In this document: piece after piece, positions 1 to 9,413 of the stretch
Position numbering within the stretch: position 1 is the stretch's first letter
How the letters are laid out: each line of letters starts with the position of its first letter
DNA from: Acidobacteriota bacterium
Lineage (GTDB): Bacteria; Acidobacteriota; Terriglobia; UBA7540
Reading direction: 5' to 3'
DNA: 64,000 nt
Assembly: GCA_021817045.1 (NCBI GenBank)
Contig: JAKAWG010000010.1
Coordinates: 34,211 to 98,210 of the forward strand
Program-made: the position numbers and the translations under genes
The notes under the pieces: generated by a model
Told to the model about the DNA's origin: nothing
Database searches by the model: none
The model's input: only the letters and a program-made list of their open reading frames with translations

Positions 1-944
1 CCGTTAATCCGGACGGGGTAGCCATCACGGGCGATCCCCCGCTCGATCATTTCAAAACCCACCAGCTTCTTGCGAACGCCTTTCTGCTTCTGTTCGGCGA
101 GCGACGCTTTGCCGATGAACTCGCCTTTATCCAGCTTCGAGATCCAGCCGAGATTCGCTTCGAGCAGCGTGGTTTCCTCGTCCAGTTCATTGCCATATAG
201 CGGGTACGCCGCTTCGAGCCGGAGCGTATTGCGCGCGCCAAGTCCGGCAGGAATCAGGCCGTGCGGCCGGCCAGCTTCCAAAAGCCCATTCCATACCGTC
301 AGCGATTCGGCGGGAGGAAAGTAGAACTCAAAGCCATCCTCGCCCGAGTATCCGGTTCGCGCCAGGAGCCCGTCCACTCCGCAGCAGCTTGCCGCGCGGC
401 ACCAATAGGTTTTGAGGGTAGCGGGGTCCGGAGCGGTTACCTGCGCAAGAATCACGACAGCCGCCGGACCTTGAAGAGCAAGCTGCGAATACCCTTCTGA
501 AACGTCGCGAATTTCCACGTCAGAGGTGGCCGGGAACGGGTTGTTGGCCAGAACGTATTCGTAATCCTTTTGCGTATTGGCGGCATTGACGCAGATGAAA
601 AAACGATCTTCGCCCAGGCGATGGATCACGCAGTCGTCCACAGCGCTGCCCTGCGGATACATGAGGGCCGAATACTGCGCCTGATTCAGGGCAAGGCGCG
701 CCACGTCATTGCAGGTGAGGTGCTGCAAGGCCGCGAGCGCCTTCGGCCCTCGCGCTTCAATTTCGCCCATGTGACTCACGTCAAACAACCCGGCGCGCGT
801 ACGGACAGCCAGATGTTCCTCAACAATTCCGGTATATTCCACCGGCATTGCCCAGCCGGCAAAATTCACCATGCGCGCTCCCGCCTGCCGGTGCGCGTCA
901 AACAGAGCTGTTCGCTTGAGCGTGATTTCCGCCGGGGTGGCCAA
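1..944 (-). CDS. gcvT: Glycine cleavage system aminomethyltransferase (T protein), 3' end truncated by window edge
   Basis: Own minus-strand translation (absent from ORF track because it is open at the edge): TTG start at 944 after [71 protein letters not shown]..., typical GcvT N-terminus. Confidence 0.93.
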   Translation of the reverse strand, partial: MATPAEITLKRTALFDAHRQAGARMVNFAGWAMPVEYTGIVEEHLAVRTRAGLFDVSHMGEIEARGPKALAALQHLTCNDVARLALNQAQYSALMYPQGSAVDDCVIHRLGEDRFFICVNAANTQKDYEYVLANNPFPATSDVEIRDVSEGYSQLALQGPAAVVILAQVTAPDPATLKTYWCRAASCCGVDGLLARTGYSGEDGFEFYFPPAESLTVWNGLLEAGRPHGLIPAGLGARNTLRLEAAYPLYGNELDEETTLLEANLGWISKLDKGEFIGKASLAEQKQKGVRKKLVGFEMIERGIARDGYPVRIN

Positions 945-1171
945 AGAAACTCCCAGATTTGAGAACCCCGGCTGAGTGCGCTGCCTTAGATGCCAAGGTC
1001 CTTCGCCGGAGCTAGGCACGATGTAAACGCGAAGGCCGCGAACGCGCCGCCCACGGCAAACGTAACACACGCCGCGCGAGAGGGTCAAGGCGCGGGCTCG
1101 TAAGTGGAGCTCAATATTGACCCAGACGGCGCCTTTCGTGTACCGTCTATTCTCCAAGCGAGACACGAAAA

Positions 1172-2524
1172 ATGGCTGAGAAGTCCAAGCTTCCCCAATA
1201 TCTCTCTCTATCGACGCCGGTGCCTGCTGCCAGCCGTGCGCCCTGGTACAAGAACACGTTCCCCACCTATATGGCAATTTTTCTGTGGGTAGGATTCTAT
1301 TTGAAGCTGGCGGGGCCAACCATCGGCTACGCCAGCGTTGGCGTATGCCTATGGGGGCTGCTGGTGGCAGGAATTCTGTGTTTCGCGCTCTACTACTACG
1401 CTCCCGCGATGTTAGGCATGAAGACCGGGCGTCCGCTTTACGTCGTCGGCAGCTCCACTTTTGGGACCGCCGGCGGTTATCTTATGCCCGGCCTCTTGAT
1501 GGGATTCCTGCAACTGGGTTGGGTGGCAGTGGCGACGGCAGTTTCCACCGACTTCATCATGGACGGGCTAAACAAGACCTCAAAGAGTCTCTCCATCTTA
1601 ATTGCTTTAATCTGGGTCTACGTGTTGGCATGGATTGCGATCAAGGGAATCCGGTACGTGGCTAAAATGGCGCAGGTCTTTAATTGGGTTCCGCTGTTCA
1701 TGCTTTTTGTTGTCTTCTGGGCCAACCGCAGCGGCATCGCGCGCTACCAACCCGCGCACCACGATCCTTTGACGGGGTTTTTGAGTGTCCTGACCATTGT
1801 GATCGGTTATTTCGCGACCGCCGGGGCGGCGGGCGCGGACTTTGGCATGAACAACCGCGACCGCCGGGATATTTTCTTAGGGGGAGCTTGCGGCATCGTG
1901 GGTGGGGTCGTTGTTGCCGGCGCGCTTCCTATGCTGTCCGTCGCGGGTTATCTCGGCAGAGGCGCCAGCCCCGTGAGCTACGATTACAGCGCCGCAATCT
2001 CCAGCGTAGGCGCTCTGGCGCCTATCATGTTTTTTCTCTTCGCAGCCGCTTCACTCGCTCCGACTTGTTTCTCCACCTTTATCGCCTCGAACAGCCTGAG
2101 CACCATGCTTCCAAAGATTCCGCGCAGTGTCTCGACTCTGGTCGGAGTCAGCATCAGCGCGGTCCTCGCAATCACGGGCGTGGCCAATAACGTGGTCGGG
2201 TTCTTCGTCATCGTCGGCGCGTCGTTCGGGCCGATCTGCGGCGCGATGGCGGCGGATTATCTCCTCGCAGGAAGGAGCTGGTCAGGCCCGCGCCTGGGAA
2301 TCAATTGGGCTGGCTACGCTGCTTGGGCGGCCGGTTTTGTCGCGGGCATTCCCGACCACATTCCCGGAATTCCAGCCGCCTGGGTGAAGGCGGATAATCC
2401 CTCCGTGCTGTTCTCGTTTATCGTCGGGTTTGTAGTCTACCTGGTTCTGGCTAAGGCTGGAGCGCTGCCACCGGTGGCAGCGGAGCAGATGGTACCCATC
2501 AGCAATGAGTCTCCCGCACTGTAG
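1172..2524 (+). CDS. NCS1-type purine/cytosine permease-like transporter
   Basis: 450 aa polytopic membrane protein; N-terminal PAASRAPWYKNTFPTYMAIFLWVGFYLKL... resembles cytosine permease (CodB/NCS1) family. Confidence 0.8.
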   Translation: MAEKSKLPQYLSLSTPVPAASRAPWYKNTFPTYMAIFLWVGFYLKLAGPTIGYASVGVCLWGLLVAGILCFALYYYAPAMLGMKTGRPLYVVGSSTFGTAGGYLMPGLLMGFLQLGWVAVATAVSTDFIMDGLNKTSKSLSILIALIWVYVLAWIAIKGIRYVAKMAQVFNWVPLFMLFVVFWANRSGIARYQPAHHDPLTGFLSVLTIVIGYFATAGAAGADFGMNNRDRRDIFLGGACGIVGGVVVAGALPMLSVAGYLGRGASPVSYDYSAAISSVGALAPIMFFLFAAASLAPTCFSTFIASNSLSTMLPKIPRSVSTLVGVSISAVLAITGVANNVVGFFVIVGASFGPICGAMAADYLLAGRSWSGPRLGINWAGYAAWAAGFVAGIPDHIPGIPAAWVKADNPSVLFSFIVGFVVYLVLAKAGALPPVAAEQMVPISNESPAL

Positions 2525-2745
2525 GGTCCTTTAGTTCGAAGCGCGCTGCTTGGAGTACGGCGGCTTGCCGCCGCTCTGTGCCCACGAGCTTGCTCGCGGC
2601 CTGGAGTTTTTATATTTGTCAGGCCCGAAGGGCCGATCTACGCCAGCCCTGGGCAACGCCCAGGGTCAGCGGAGACGCTCCCCGAACCATCCAGCCCCGA
2701 AAGGGCGGCCCAGACTCAATTCGAAGAAGGGTCAAACGCATTTCG

Positions 2746-3075
2746 CTACCGGCGCTTGGCATGCGGCTTCCCTTGATGTCGGGAGATGTAACGAGCTGGT
2801 GTCGCGCTGCGCTTTTTCGGTGGCTGGGAAGGCTCCGGGGTGTCAGCCGCTGGCATCTTGGCGGCGACTTGATCAAATAAACTGGCGCGATAGTCCGGAG
2901 ACTTCTTCTTGCCTCCTTCACCGTGCCGAAAGGGATGCTCGGTGTGGCAGGTTTGGCAGACTACTTTTACAACCTCGCCGTTCACCATGCTAGCCACGGC
3001 ATGGTTCAAAAGAAGGCGACACCTCGGGCAATAGTCATCGATCAAGTCGCCCAGACGTTTCTCGGAAGCCGTCAT
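2746..3075 (-). CDS. Small zinc-ribbon-like hypothetical protein
   Basis: 109 aa ORF with CPRC...CQTC pair (YCPRCRLLLNHAVASMVNGEVVKVVCQTCHTEHPFRHG) and basic C-terminus. Confidence 0.6.
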   Translation of the reverse strand: MTASEKRLGDLIDDYCPRCRLLLNHAVASMVNGEVVKVVCQTCHTEHPFRHGEGGKKKSPDYRASLFDQVAAKMPAADTPEPSQPPKKRSATPARYISRHQGKPHAKRR

Positions 3076-3599
3076 TCAGGGCCCTTTCTCGAGCACGAGG
3101 ATCATTGAGGCGATTATAACTCGTGACTAATGGAAATCAACGGCATCCTGCGGACTTGGCACTCGATCGATCTGACGTAGCGGCGCCTTCAAGCCGCCCT
3201 TTCGCCAACAAAGAGCCTCTACCTCAACATTGGCCGGCATGAGTTAGGCCCAATTGCTCCTCGACATTCTGGGGGATGAAAATTTTCTGTCTCATTTGTC
3301 TCACCTGTCTCCACGATCCCACTCTCGAAGCGTACAATTAGGGCTTGCAGGTGAACCGAACGTTGATATGGGAGGCCGAGAAGCTCGTGCGATAATACGC
3401 ATAAAATGACCCACTTAACTGATAATAATGGACTTAAGCGAAATGAATTTATTGTTTCTTTCCCCCGGTGGCAAGCTTTGCCCATCCACGCCCAAGGGCG
3501 AGATCCCCGTGCCGCAGGAGTGCGAAAGAAACACCAAAAGAATGTTTAGGGGTCATCGATATAACTCATTGAAAACAAATGGCAATTAGCACGAGCAAT

Positions 3600-3668
3600 G
3601 ACCAACAATCTCCTGGAGACCATCTAGGTCTATGATTATAAAGGAGTAATTAAAACAGATTGTTGGTC
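3600..3668. repeat. 12-bp inverted repeat (GACCAACAATCT / AGATTGTTGGTC) with 45-bp spacer
   Basis: Perfect complementary arms at 3600-3611 and 3657-3668, upstream of the gene at 3756; GGTCTATGAT also repeated directly. Confidence 0.8.
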
Positions 3669-3755
3669 TATGATCGAAGTGATAGAAAATATGCAGGTTA
3701 ACAGCAAATGGAGCGGAAAAAACCGAAATTGTTTGCGCGAAATGTGGGTTCTTAG

Positions 3756-6308
3756 ATGAGCCAGCTCAAGAGACGAGCCTTTCTGCAGCACGCGCTGGCG
3801 GTGCCGGGTCTTGGCGCAGCAGCCAGGATCGCTTCTGCCGAGCCTGCGCCGCAGAAGCCAGAACCGCGCGACCCATCCGCTCTACCAGCGCGCGTCCCGA
3901 ACGAATACACGCTGTTTCTGCCCGGCGAGCGCGAAGCCCTCGCGGACATTCCGCGCGCCGAAGCGATTGAAGGCCGCACGGTCCGAGCGCGGCACGGCTC
4001 CGAAAGCAAGACCATGCGCTCCGGCGAATCAATTGGCGGGTGGGAATTGCTGGCCGTAGTTCCCTGGCTAAACGGCGTGGCCACGGCCGTTTTTGAAAAA
4101 CACGTCACTCACCAGGGGGCCATCGCCTTCATCACCGTCGCGGGGGAAATCGCTCGCGTCCCCAAGCGCATCGGCGATCTTTCCAAAATTCGTCCCCGAT
4201 CTGTGGCCTCACCGCCTGGCCTTGATTTTACTCTCCCAGCCCGATACATTCCCGGACCGGACAACCTCGGCAATTACATCCTGAATTCCTCAGAAGACCC
4301 GAGCTACGAGAACATCGCTGCCCTCGGCCCGGAATTCATCGGTTGGATGCTGGTGGCCAATGAAGAAGCTGGGCCGGAAAAATCGCTTTGGCTCGAGGCC
4401 GATGGCACATCGCGGCAGTTTGGCGATAACCCGCAGTCGCTCTGGGCGCCGGACCTCACCGGAAGGCTCTTTGACCCGCACCGCTTCTTGCCCGGTGAAT
4501 ATCAGTATCAGTACGTCCACGGGTACAGCAAGCGCACGATGCTTGCGGGCTTCTTGCCGGCAGCGGACATCGGCGCGTGGAACCCGCATTACAAAACAGG
4601 ATACGAAGTGATGGTCCTGTTGCCGCCCGGCGGCGACGCGAAACCCATAGGCCGCGTGCGCGCGCAGCGCCTGCCGCAGCAAGGCCAGCAGGCTGAATCC
4701 ACCGGCGATCCGCCTGCCTTTGAAAACCGCTATTGGAACTGTTCGCCCGAAGCGTTCTATTCGGCTCTTGCGGGAATTTGGAATCGCTGGCACGACTTCT
4801 TCAACCAGAAAATGCAGGTGGAAATTCCCGATGAGTGGCTCCTGGACGCTGCTCGCGCCGGGATCGTGATGTGCCGGTGCAGCTACCGCGGGCTGAATCC
4901 AACCTACCAGATCGGCGAAGGCGGTTACACCAAGATTCCCGAGCGCAGCCACGCGCTCTTTCCCGTGGCGCACTATGAGTTCGTCTGGGCGCACCAGCTC
5001 TGGAACCTGACTGAAGAAGTGGAGCCCTACTTCGAGCACTACCTTGAGAACTACATCCTTCCCGATGGCAATTTTCTTTACAACATGCAGGACCAAGTAG
5101 AAGCGCCGCTCAATGCCGGCGTGTTCCTGGAGAATTCGGCTCGCGCTTACGACTACACCCATGATCTGGATGCGCTGAAGCGGCGGCTGCCCACGCTGCG
5201 GCGGATGATCGACTTTGTCGTGAAGCGCTACGAATACTCGAAGCGATCTTTCCCGCCGAGCGACCCGCGCCACGGGCTGATCTGGGGATCACCGGAAGCC
5301 GACAACGGCGAGCCGGACAATGACTTTCCGGAATCCCACCCTTATTACTATCAGAACGCTTCCTGGACGTGGCGCGGCCTGCACGAGCACGCGCGCTCGC
5401 TGGCGCTCGCCGCCAGTGAAAATGGGGACGATGACTTGCGGCGAGAATCTGCCAGGATGGCTTCGCTTGCGGCTGAAATGCGGGCGAACATCGAGCGTTC
5501 CCTGGGCACAGCGCTTGCGGCGCGAAATCCGGCGATGAAGGCGGCTGGGATCACGCCCTTCACACCGTTCGACACCAAACGCCAACCCACCGAACTTTCG
5601 AGTTACGAAAATCACCGTTACATGATGGACTGGTGGACGAGCGATTGGGGCGATCCGGCGCTGGATGAAGGTCACTTCAAGCATCGGCTGATTGCGGGCG
5701 AGCAGATTCTCGGCATGAATACGGACGGCGATTATCCTCGCACGTCGAATTTCATGTCTCACGGGACGCTCGCCGGGCGCATCCGCCAGGAAGACTATCG
5801 CCCATTTTTGCTCACGCTCTACGCTCTTTGTTGCTACACGATGGATTCCGGCAGCCGGTATTCGCCGGAAGATGCGTTTTTGCCGGGAGGTTATCCCGGA
5901 GAAGGCAGTCCATACGGCTGGTCTGCGGTGGTGAATAGCGAGCTTCAGCCGGCGCTGGGCCTGCGATGGCTATTGTGTTATGAAGAGCACGACCGCGATG
6001 TGGTTCACTTGCAAAAGACCGCGCCGAAGCACTGGTTCGCGGCGGGAGAAATGATCCGGGTCGCGCACTGTCCTACGCGTTTCGGGCCGCTGAGCTGGAC
6101 TACGGTTTCAGAGAAGCAAGGAAGAGCGCGATGGCGCGTGCGGATTGAGTGTGAGAAACCTTTCGCCGCCGAACTCGTTGTTCACATCCATGCTCCGGAT
6201 CGCAAGCCCCTTGCGAGCACCTCGCTCGGGCGATTGGAAAGCGACCGCGTCGTACTGCCGGCCGCAACGCTTGCCGGGAAGAAGGAAATCGAGCTTGAAA
6301 TCACGTAG
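3756..6308 (+). CDS. Tat-exported putative glycoside hydrolase (six-hairpin-like)
   Basis: 850 aa; N-terminal KRRAFLQHALAVPGLGAAARIASA Tat-like signal; long alpha-rich region with WGSPEADNGEPDNDFPESHPYYYQNASWTWRGL reminiscent of (alpha/alpha)6 glycosidases. Confidence 0.65.
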   Translation: MSQLKRRAFLQHALAVPGLGAAARIASAEPAPQKPEPRDPSALPARVPNEYTLFLPGEREALADIPRAEAIEGRTVRARHGSESKTMRSGESIGGWELLAVVPWLNGVATAVFEKHVTHQGAIAFITVAGEIARVPKRIGDLSKIRPRSVASPPGLDFTLPARYIPGPDNLGNYILNSSEDPSYENIAALGPEFIGWMLVANEEAGPEKSLWLEADGTSRQFGDNPQSLWAPDLTGRLFDPHRFLPGEYQYQYVHGYSKRTMLAGFLPAADIGAWNPHYKTGYEVMVLLPPGGDAKPIGRVRAQRLPQQGQQAESTGDPPAFENRYWNCSPEAFYSALAGIWNRWHDFFNQKMQVEIPDEWLLDAARAGIVMCRCSYRGLNPTYQIGEGGYTKIPERSHALFPVAHYEFVWAHQLWNLTEEVEPYFEHYLENYILPDGNFLYNMQDQVEAPLNAGVFLENSARAYDYTHDLDALKRRLPTLRRMIDFVVKRYEYSKRSFPPSDPRHGLIWGSPEADNGEPDNDFPESHPYYYQNASWTWRGLHEHARSLALAASENGDDDLRRESARMASLAAEMRANIERSLGTALAARNPAMKAAGITPFTPFDTKRQPTELSSYENHRYMMDWWTSDWGDPALDEGHFKHRLIAGEQILGMNTDGDYPRTSNFMSHGTLAGRIRQEDYRPFLLTLYALCCYTMDSGSRYSPEDAFLPGGYPGEGSPYGWSAVVNSELQPALGLRWLLCYEEHDRDVVHLQKTAPKHWFAAGEMIRVAHCPTRFGPLSWTTVSEKQGRARWRVRIECEKPFAAELVVHIHAPDRKPLASTSLGRLESDRVVLPAATLAGKKEIELEIT

Positions 6309-6347
6309 CGGCACAACCTTAAGTGCTGGCACAGCCGCCCAGGTCTG

Positions 6348-6440
6348 TCATGCTGAGCTCCGCGAAGCATCCCGGCATTTAGAACGGGGCAAATACTGGG
6401 ATTCTTCGTCGTCCCGCCGCGTCGGGACTTCTCAGAATGA
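6348..6440. repeat. Dispersed intergenic palindromic element (TCATGCTGAGCTCCGCGAAGCATCC ... TCTCAGAATGACG)
   Basis: Imperfect inverted ends typical of intergenic repeats; related elements near 40302-40401 and 44842-44948. Confidence 0.5.
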
Positions 6441-6522
6441 CGCCCCCAGCAAGTTTTTCAACAAACTGAGAAGGAAAAAATTCAACGCCGTCGGTCATGC
6501 CGATTTGTGCTGCTTCAAAACA

Positions 6523-7617
6523 TCAGCGATCGGGTTGGAAGGCGTCGTCGCAGCCGATCAGCCGGAACTGCGGAAGCCAGACGCGCTTCATTTCGTCCTT
6601 CACCGCACGCCCGATCACGTGGCTTTCCACGCCGTGCTCAGCGGCAATCGTCTGAACGCGCGGAGCGTCGTCCGGGGGAACAACCACGCAGAAGCCGATT
6701 CCCATGTTATAGGTGAAGAACATCTCCTCGTCACTTACCTGCCCGTATTTTTGGATGAGCTGGAAGACGGGCTGAGGCTCAGGCAGATGATCCAGCACGT
6801 ATCCGGCGGGCGAGTCCGCGCGAGAGAGGTTGAGGAAGCCGGTGCTCGTGATGTGGGCGAGGGCTTTCACGCGCACGCCAGCGCGGAGCATGGCTCGCAC
6901 TTCCTTCACGTAAATGCGCGTGGGTTCGAGAAGTTCCTCGCCGATCGTCCGCCCGAGTTCCGCACAATGGCGGTCCGGCGCCCAACCGAGCTTGGTGAAG
7001 AAGATGCGGCGGGCGAGGGTGAGGCCGTTCGAGTGAATGCCCGAAGAGCGCAGGCCCACGATGACGTCGCCCTCCGCGGTGTCCTTGCCGGTGAGGATGT
7101 GATCGAGCGGCACTTGCCCCACACAGCTTCCTACCAGGTCAAAGGCCCAGCCTTTGCGCACTCCATGGATTATTTCTGTAACCTGCGCGATTTCTCCGCC
7201 AGGGATCGTTACGCCCGCCATCTCTGCTCCCCGGTAAAGGCCCTTCGCAATCGGCTCCAGGAGCTCGCGGCGAGGTTCTTCGACCGCAAGGTAATCGAGC
7301 ATGGCCAACGGCTCGGCTCCCACGCAGAGCACGTCGTTCACGTTCATCGCCACGCAATCAATGCCGATGGTGTCGTACTTGCCGAGCATCTCCGCGATCA
7401 TGATCTTCGTGCCCACGCCGTCGGCGGAGAGGGCGAGTCCCACGCCGTTGCCGATGTCGATGACATTCGCAAAATAGCCGAGGGGCAGGACAACCCTTCC
7501 GTGACCTGGCCGAAGCGCGAAGGTGCGCTCGACCCAGTGAGTAAGGAGGGGCATGGCTTCTTCTTGCTTTTCGCTGTCCACGCCTGCCGATTTGTAGGTC
7601 AACGGTCCTTCCGTCAT
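6523..7617 (-). CDS. purM: Phosphoribosylformylglycinamidine cyclo-ligase (AIR synthetase)
   Basis: YKSAGVD..., LALSADGVGTKIMIAEMLGKYDTIGIDCVAMNVNDVLCVGAEPLAMLDYLA; canonical PurM motifs. Confidence 0.95.
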   Translation of the reverse strand: MTEGPLTYKSAGVDSEKQEEAMPLLTHWVERTFALRPGHGRVVLPLGYFANVIDIGNGVGLALSADGVGTKIMIAEMLGKYDTIGIDCVAMNVNDVLCVGAEPLAMLDYLAVEEPRRELLEPIAKGLYRGAEMAGVTIPGGEIAQVTEIIHGVRKGWAFDLVGSCVGQVPLDHILTGKDTAEGDVIVGLRSSGIHSNGLTLARRIFFTKLGWAPDRHCAELGRTIGEELLEPTRIYVKEVRAMLRAGVRVKALAHITSTGFLNLSRADSPAGYVLDHLPEPQPVFQLIQKYGQVSDEEMFFTYNMGIGFCVVVPPDDAPRVQTIAAEHGVESHVIGRAVKDEMKRVWLPQFRLIGCDDAFQPDR

Positions 7618-7796
7618 CGGATCACCTCTGGGGGAAATTCAATTTTCCGAAGCGCTCTTTCTTTGCATCCCTCAATGGTAGCGCATCTGGCCACTCGCCA
7701 TTTTAGCTCGGCGCGAGCCCGCCTTTGCACTTTCAACCGATCGTGGCGTAAATTCACTTGGCTATCCCTAAGCGGCCGATGGAGTGAGTATCTCGA

Positions 7797-8849
7797 ATGA
7801 TCGCTCTGGTTCATTACAAATTGGCAAAAGGTGGGGTGGAGTTACGAGAAGTTCCGCGCCCCCTCGATCTTGCGAAGGATGAAGTGCTGCTGGCAAGTCG
7901 GGGAGTGGGAGTCTGCGGCAGCGACTTACATCAATGGCACAATACGCAAAGCTGGAACGTGAATGTGCCCGTCATTCTCGGGCACGAGTTTTGCGGCGTT
8001 GTCGCGGAATGCGGCCAGGACGTGCGGGAATTCAAGGCGGGCGACCGCGTGGCTTGCGAGACGGCGGCGCGCATCTGCGGGCGCTGCGTTTATTGCCGAA
8101 GCGGAGAATATAACCTTTGCCCGCAGAGGCTGGGTTTTGGTTACGGTGTGGACGGGGCGATGGCCGAGTACGTAAAAGTGCCCGCCCGCTGCCTTCACCA
8201 TTTGCCGGCTTCCGTGTCATTTGTTAAGGCAGCGCTTACTGAGCCGTGCTGCGTGGCTTTCAACGCCACCTGCACGAAGACGCAAATCCGCCCGGGCGAC
8301 AACGTCCTTGTCTTAGGCCCGGGCACGATCGGTTTGTTGTGTCTCGTGTTTGCCAAGCTGGCGGGAGCCGCGACGCTGGGAATTACCGGGCTTCCACAAG
8401 ACAGACAACGGCTGGAGCTGGCTCGGTCGCTGGGCGCAACCTACGTTCTGACCGAAACGACGAACGAGAGCCTGCAAACCATCCGCAGCACAGGCGACGG
8501 GCTGGGAATGGACGTGGTGATCGACGCAACCGGCTATTCCGCCGCGCTGCAATTTGCACTTGCCGCCGTCCGTCCGGGTGGTCAGATCACGAAAGTCGGC
8601 TGGGGCGCGGAGCCGCTCCAGTTTTCGCTGGATCCAATTGTGCAGAAGGCGGCGCGAATCCAGGGGAGCTTCAGCCATAATTATCCCATTTGGGAACGAG
8701 TGATCGGCCTGGTCGCCTCCGGCCTGTTCGATCCGACTCCGCTTATTGGCCGCGTCGAGCCGCTTGAGAACTGGAAAGTGTGCTTCGAGGAAATGAGCTC
8801 GGGGCAAGTCGTCAAGGATATTCTTCGCCCCGCGCCAGAGGGGAGCTAG
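7797..8849 (+). CDS. Zinc-dependent MDR-family alcohol/polyol dehydrogenase
   Basis: CGSDLHQWH, GHEFCGVV, structural Zn CGRCVYCRSGEYNLC, Rossmann VLGPGTIGLL. Confidence 0.9.
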   Translation: MIALVHYKLAKGGVELREVPRPLDLAKDEVLLASRGVGVCGSDLHQWHNTQSWNVNVPVILGHEFCGVVAECGQDVREFKAGDRVACETAARICGRCVYCRSGEYNLCPQRLGFGYGVDGAMAEYVKVPARCLHHLPASVSFVKAALTEPCCVAFNATCTKTQIRPGDNVLVLGPGTIGLLCLVFAKLAGAATLGITGLPQDRQRLELARSLGATYVLTETTNESLQTIRSTGDGLGMDVVIDATGYSAALQFALAAVRPGGQITKVGWGAEPLQFSLDPIVQKAARIQGSFSHNYPIWERVIGLVASGLFDPTPLIGRVEPLENWKVCFEEMSSGQVVKDILRPAPEGS

Positions 8850-8958
8850 TGTCGCGTCGCATAAACGCGCCTAACAAGCAGGCTATCATTCCGAGCACGG
8901 CGAGGTATCTGTTTGTGGGCGGGGGCTGGAAACAAAGCAGATCAAGCGAAGATCTTCT

Positions 8959-9331
8959 TGGTGGAGGCGGGGGGAGTTGAACCCCCGTCCGAAAAGCCTA
9001 ACGGCTGGAAGACTACATGCTTAGACCGTTCGCTCGAAAGATTCGTCAGCGGCTCTCAGGAACGGACAAGAACGAACCGCCGACTAGCCTGATCCTCTTC
9101 CGTCGCCGGAAGAGATTCACCCCCTGGTTTCAGGCGGCAACCAAAGAGCTAGCCCGCTACATCGACATCTTTCTCCGCCCGGCGGGCCGGACGAAGAAGA
9201 CGCGCTACCTAATTAGGCAGCGAGAGCAAACTGCGTGTTGGCAGTTGTCTTGTTCCACTCCGATCACGGGTGGTGTGGCCCCCGGCATGCCTTCCAGGCG
9301 TAACAGCTTCCGTCGAAACCGGTACACCCCC
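8959..9331 (-). ncRNA. ssrA: tmRNA (transfer-messenger RNA)
   Basis: 5' end GGGGGUGUACCGGUUUCGACGGAAGC and 3' end CGGGGGUUCAACUCCCCCCGCCUCCACCA; 7-bp acceptor stem GGGGGUG/CGCCUCC closes; internal tag reading frame ...ANTQFALAA-TAA. Confidence 0.95.
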
Positions 9332-9413
9332 TTTAAATATTGTACATGTGGGCCAGACTTGTTTGTCAAGCCGTAGTCGGGTGGTGCGAGCACGCGCGAA
9401 GAATGCGCTCAAT

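Noticed and set aside
4290-5273. 327-aa minus-strand ORF
   Set aside because: Antisense to the Tat-exported glycosidase candidate.
6523-7617. Considered selD because of the nearby putative selenoproteins and the shared PurM/SelD fold
   Set aside because: Motifs (YKSAGVD, ADGVGTK, GIDCVAMNVNDVLCVGAEPL) are those of PurM, not SelD.
6145-7800. 551-aa plus-strand ORF opposite purM
   Set aside because: Antisense shadow of the well-conserved purM and the end of the upstream glycosidase; composition typical of high-GC antisense frames.
9017-9412. Short ORFs on both strands around 9017-9412
   Set aside because: They lie within or over the tmRNA gene.
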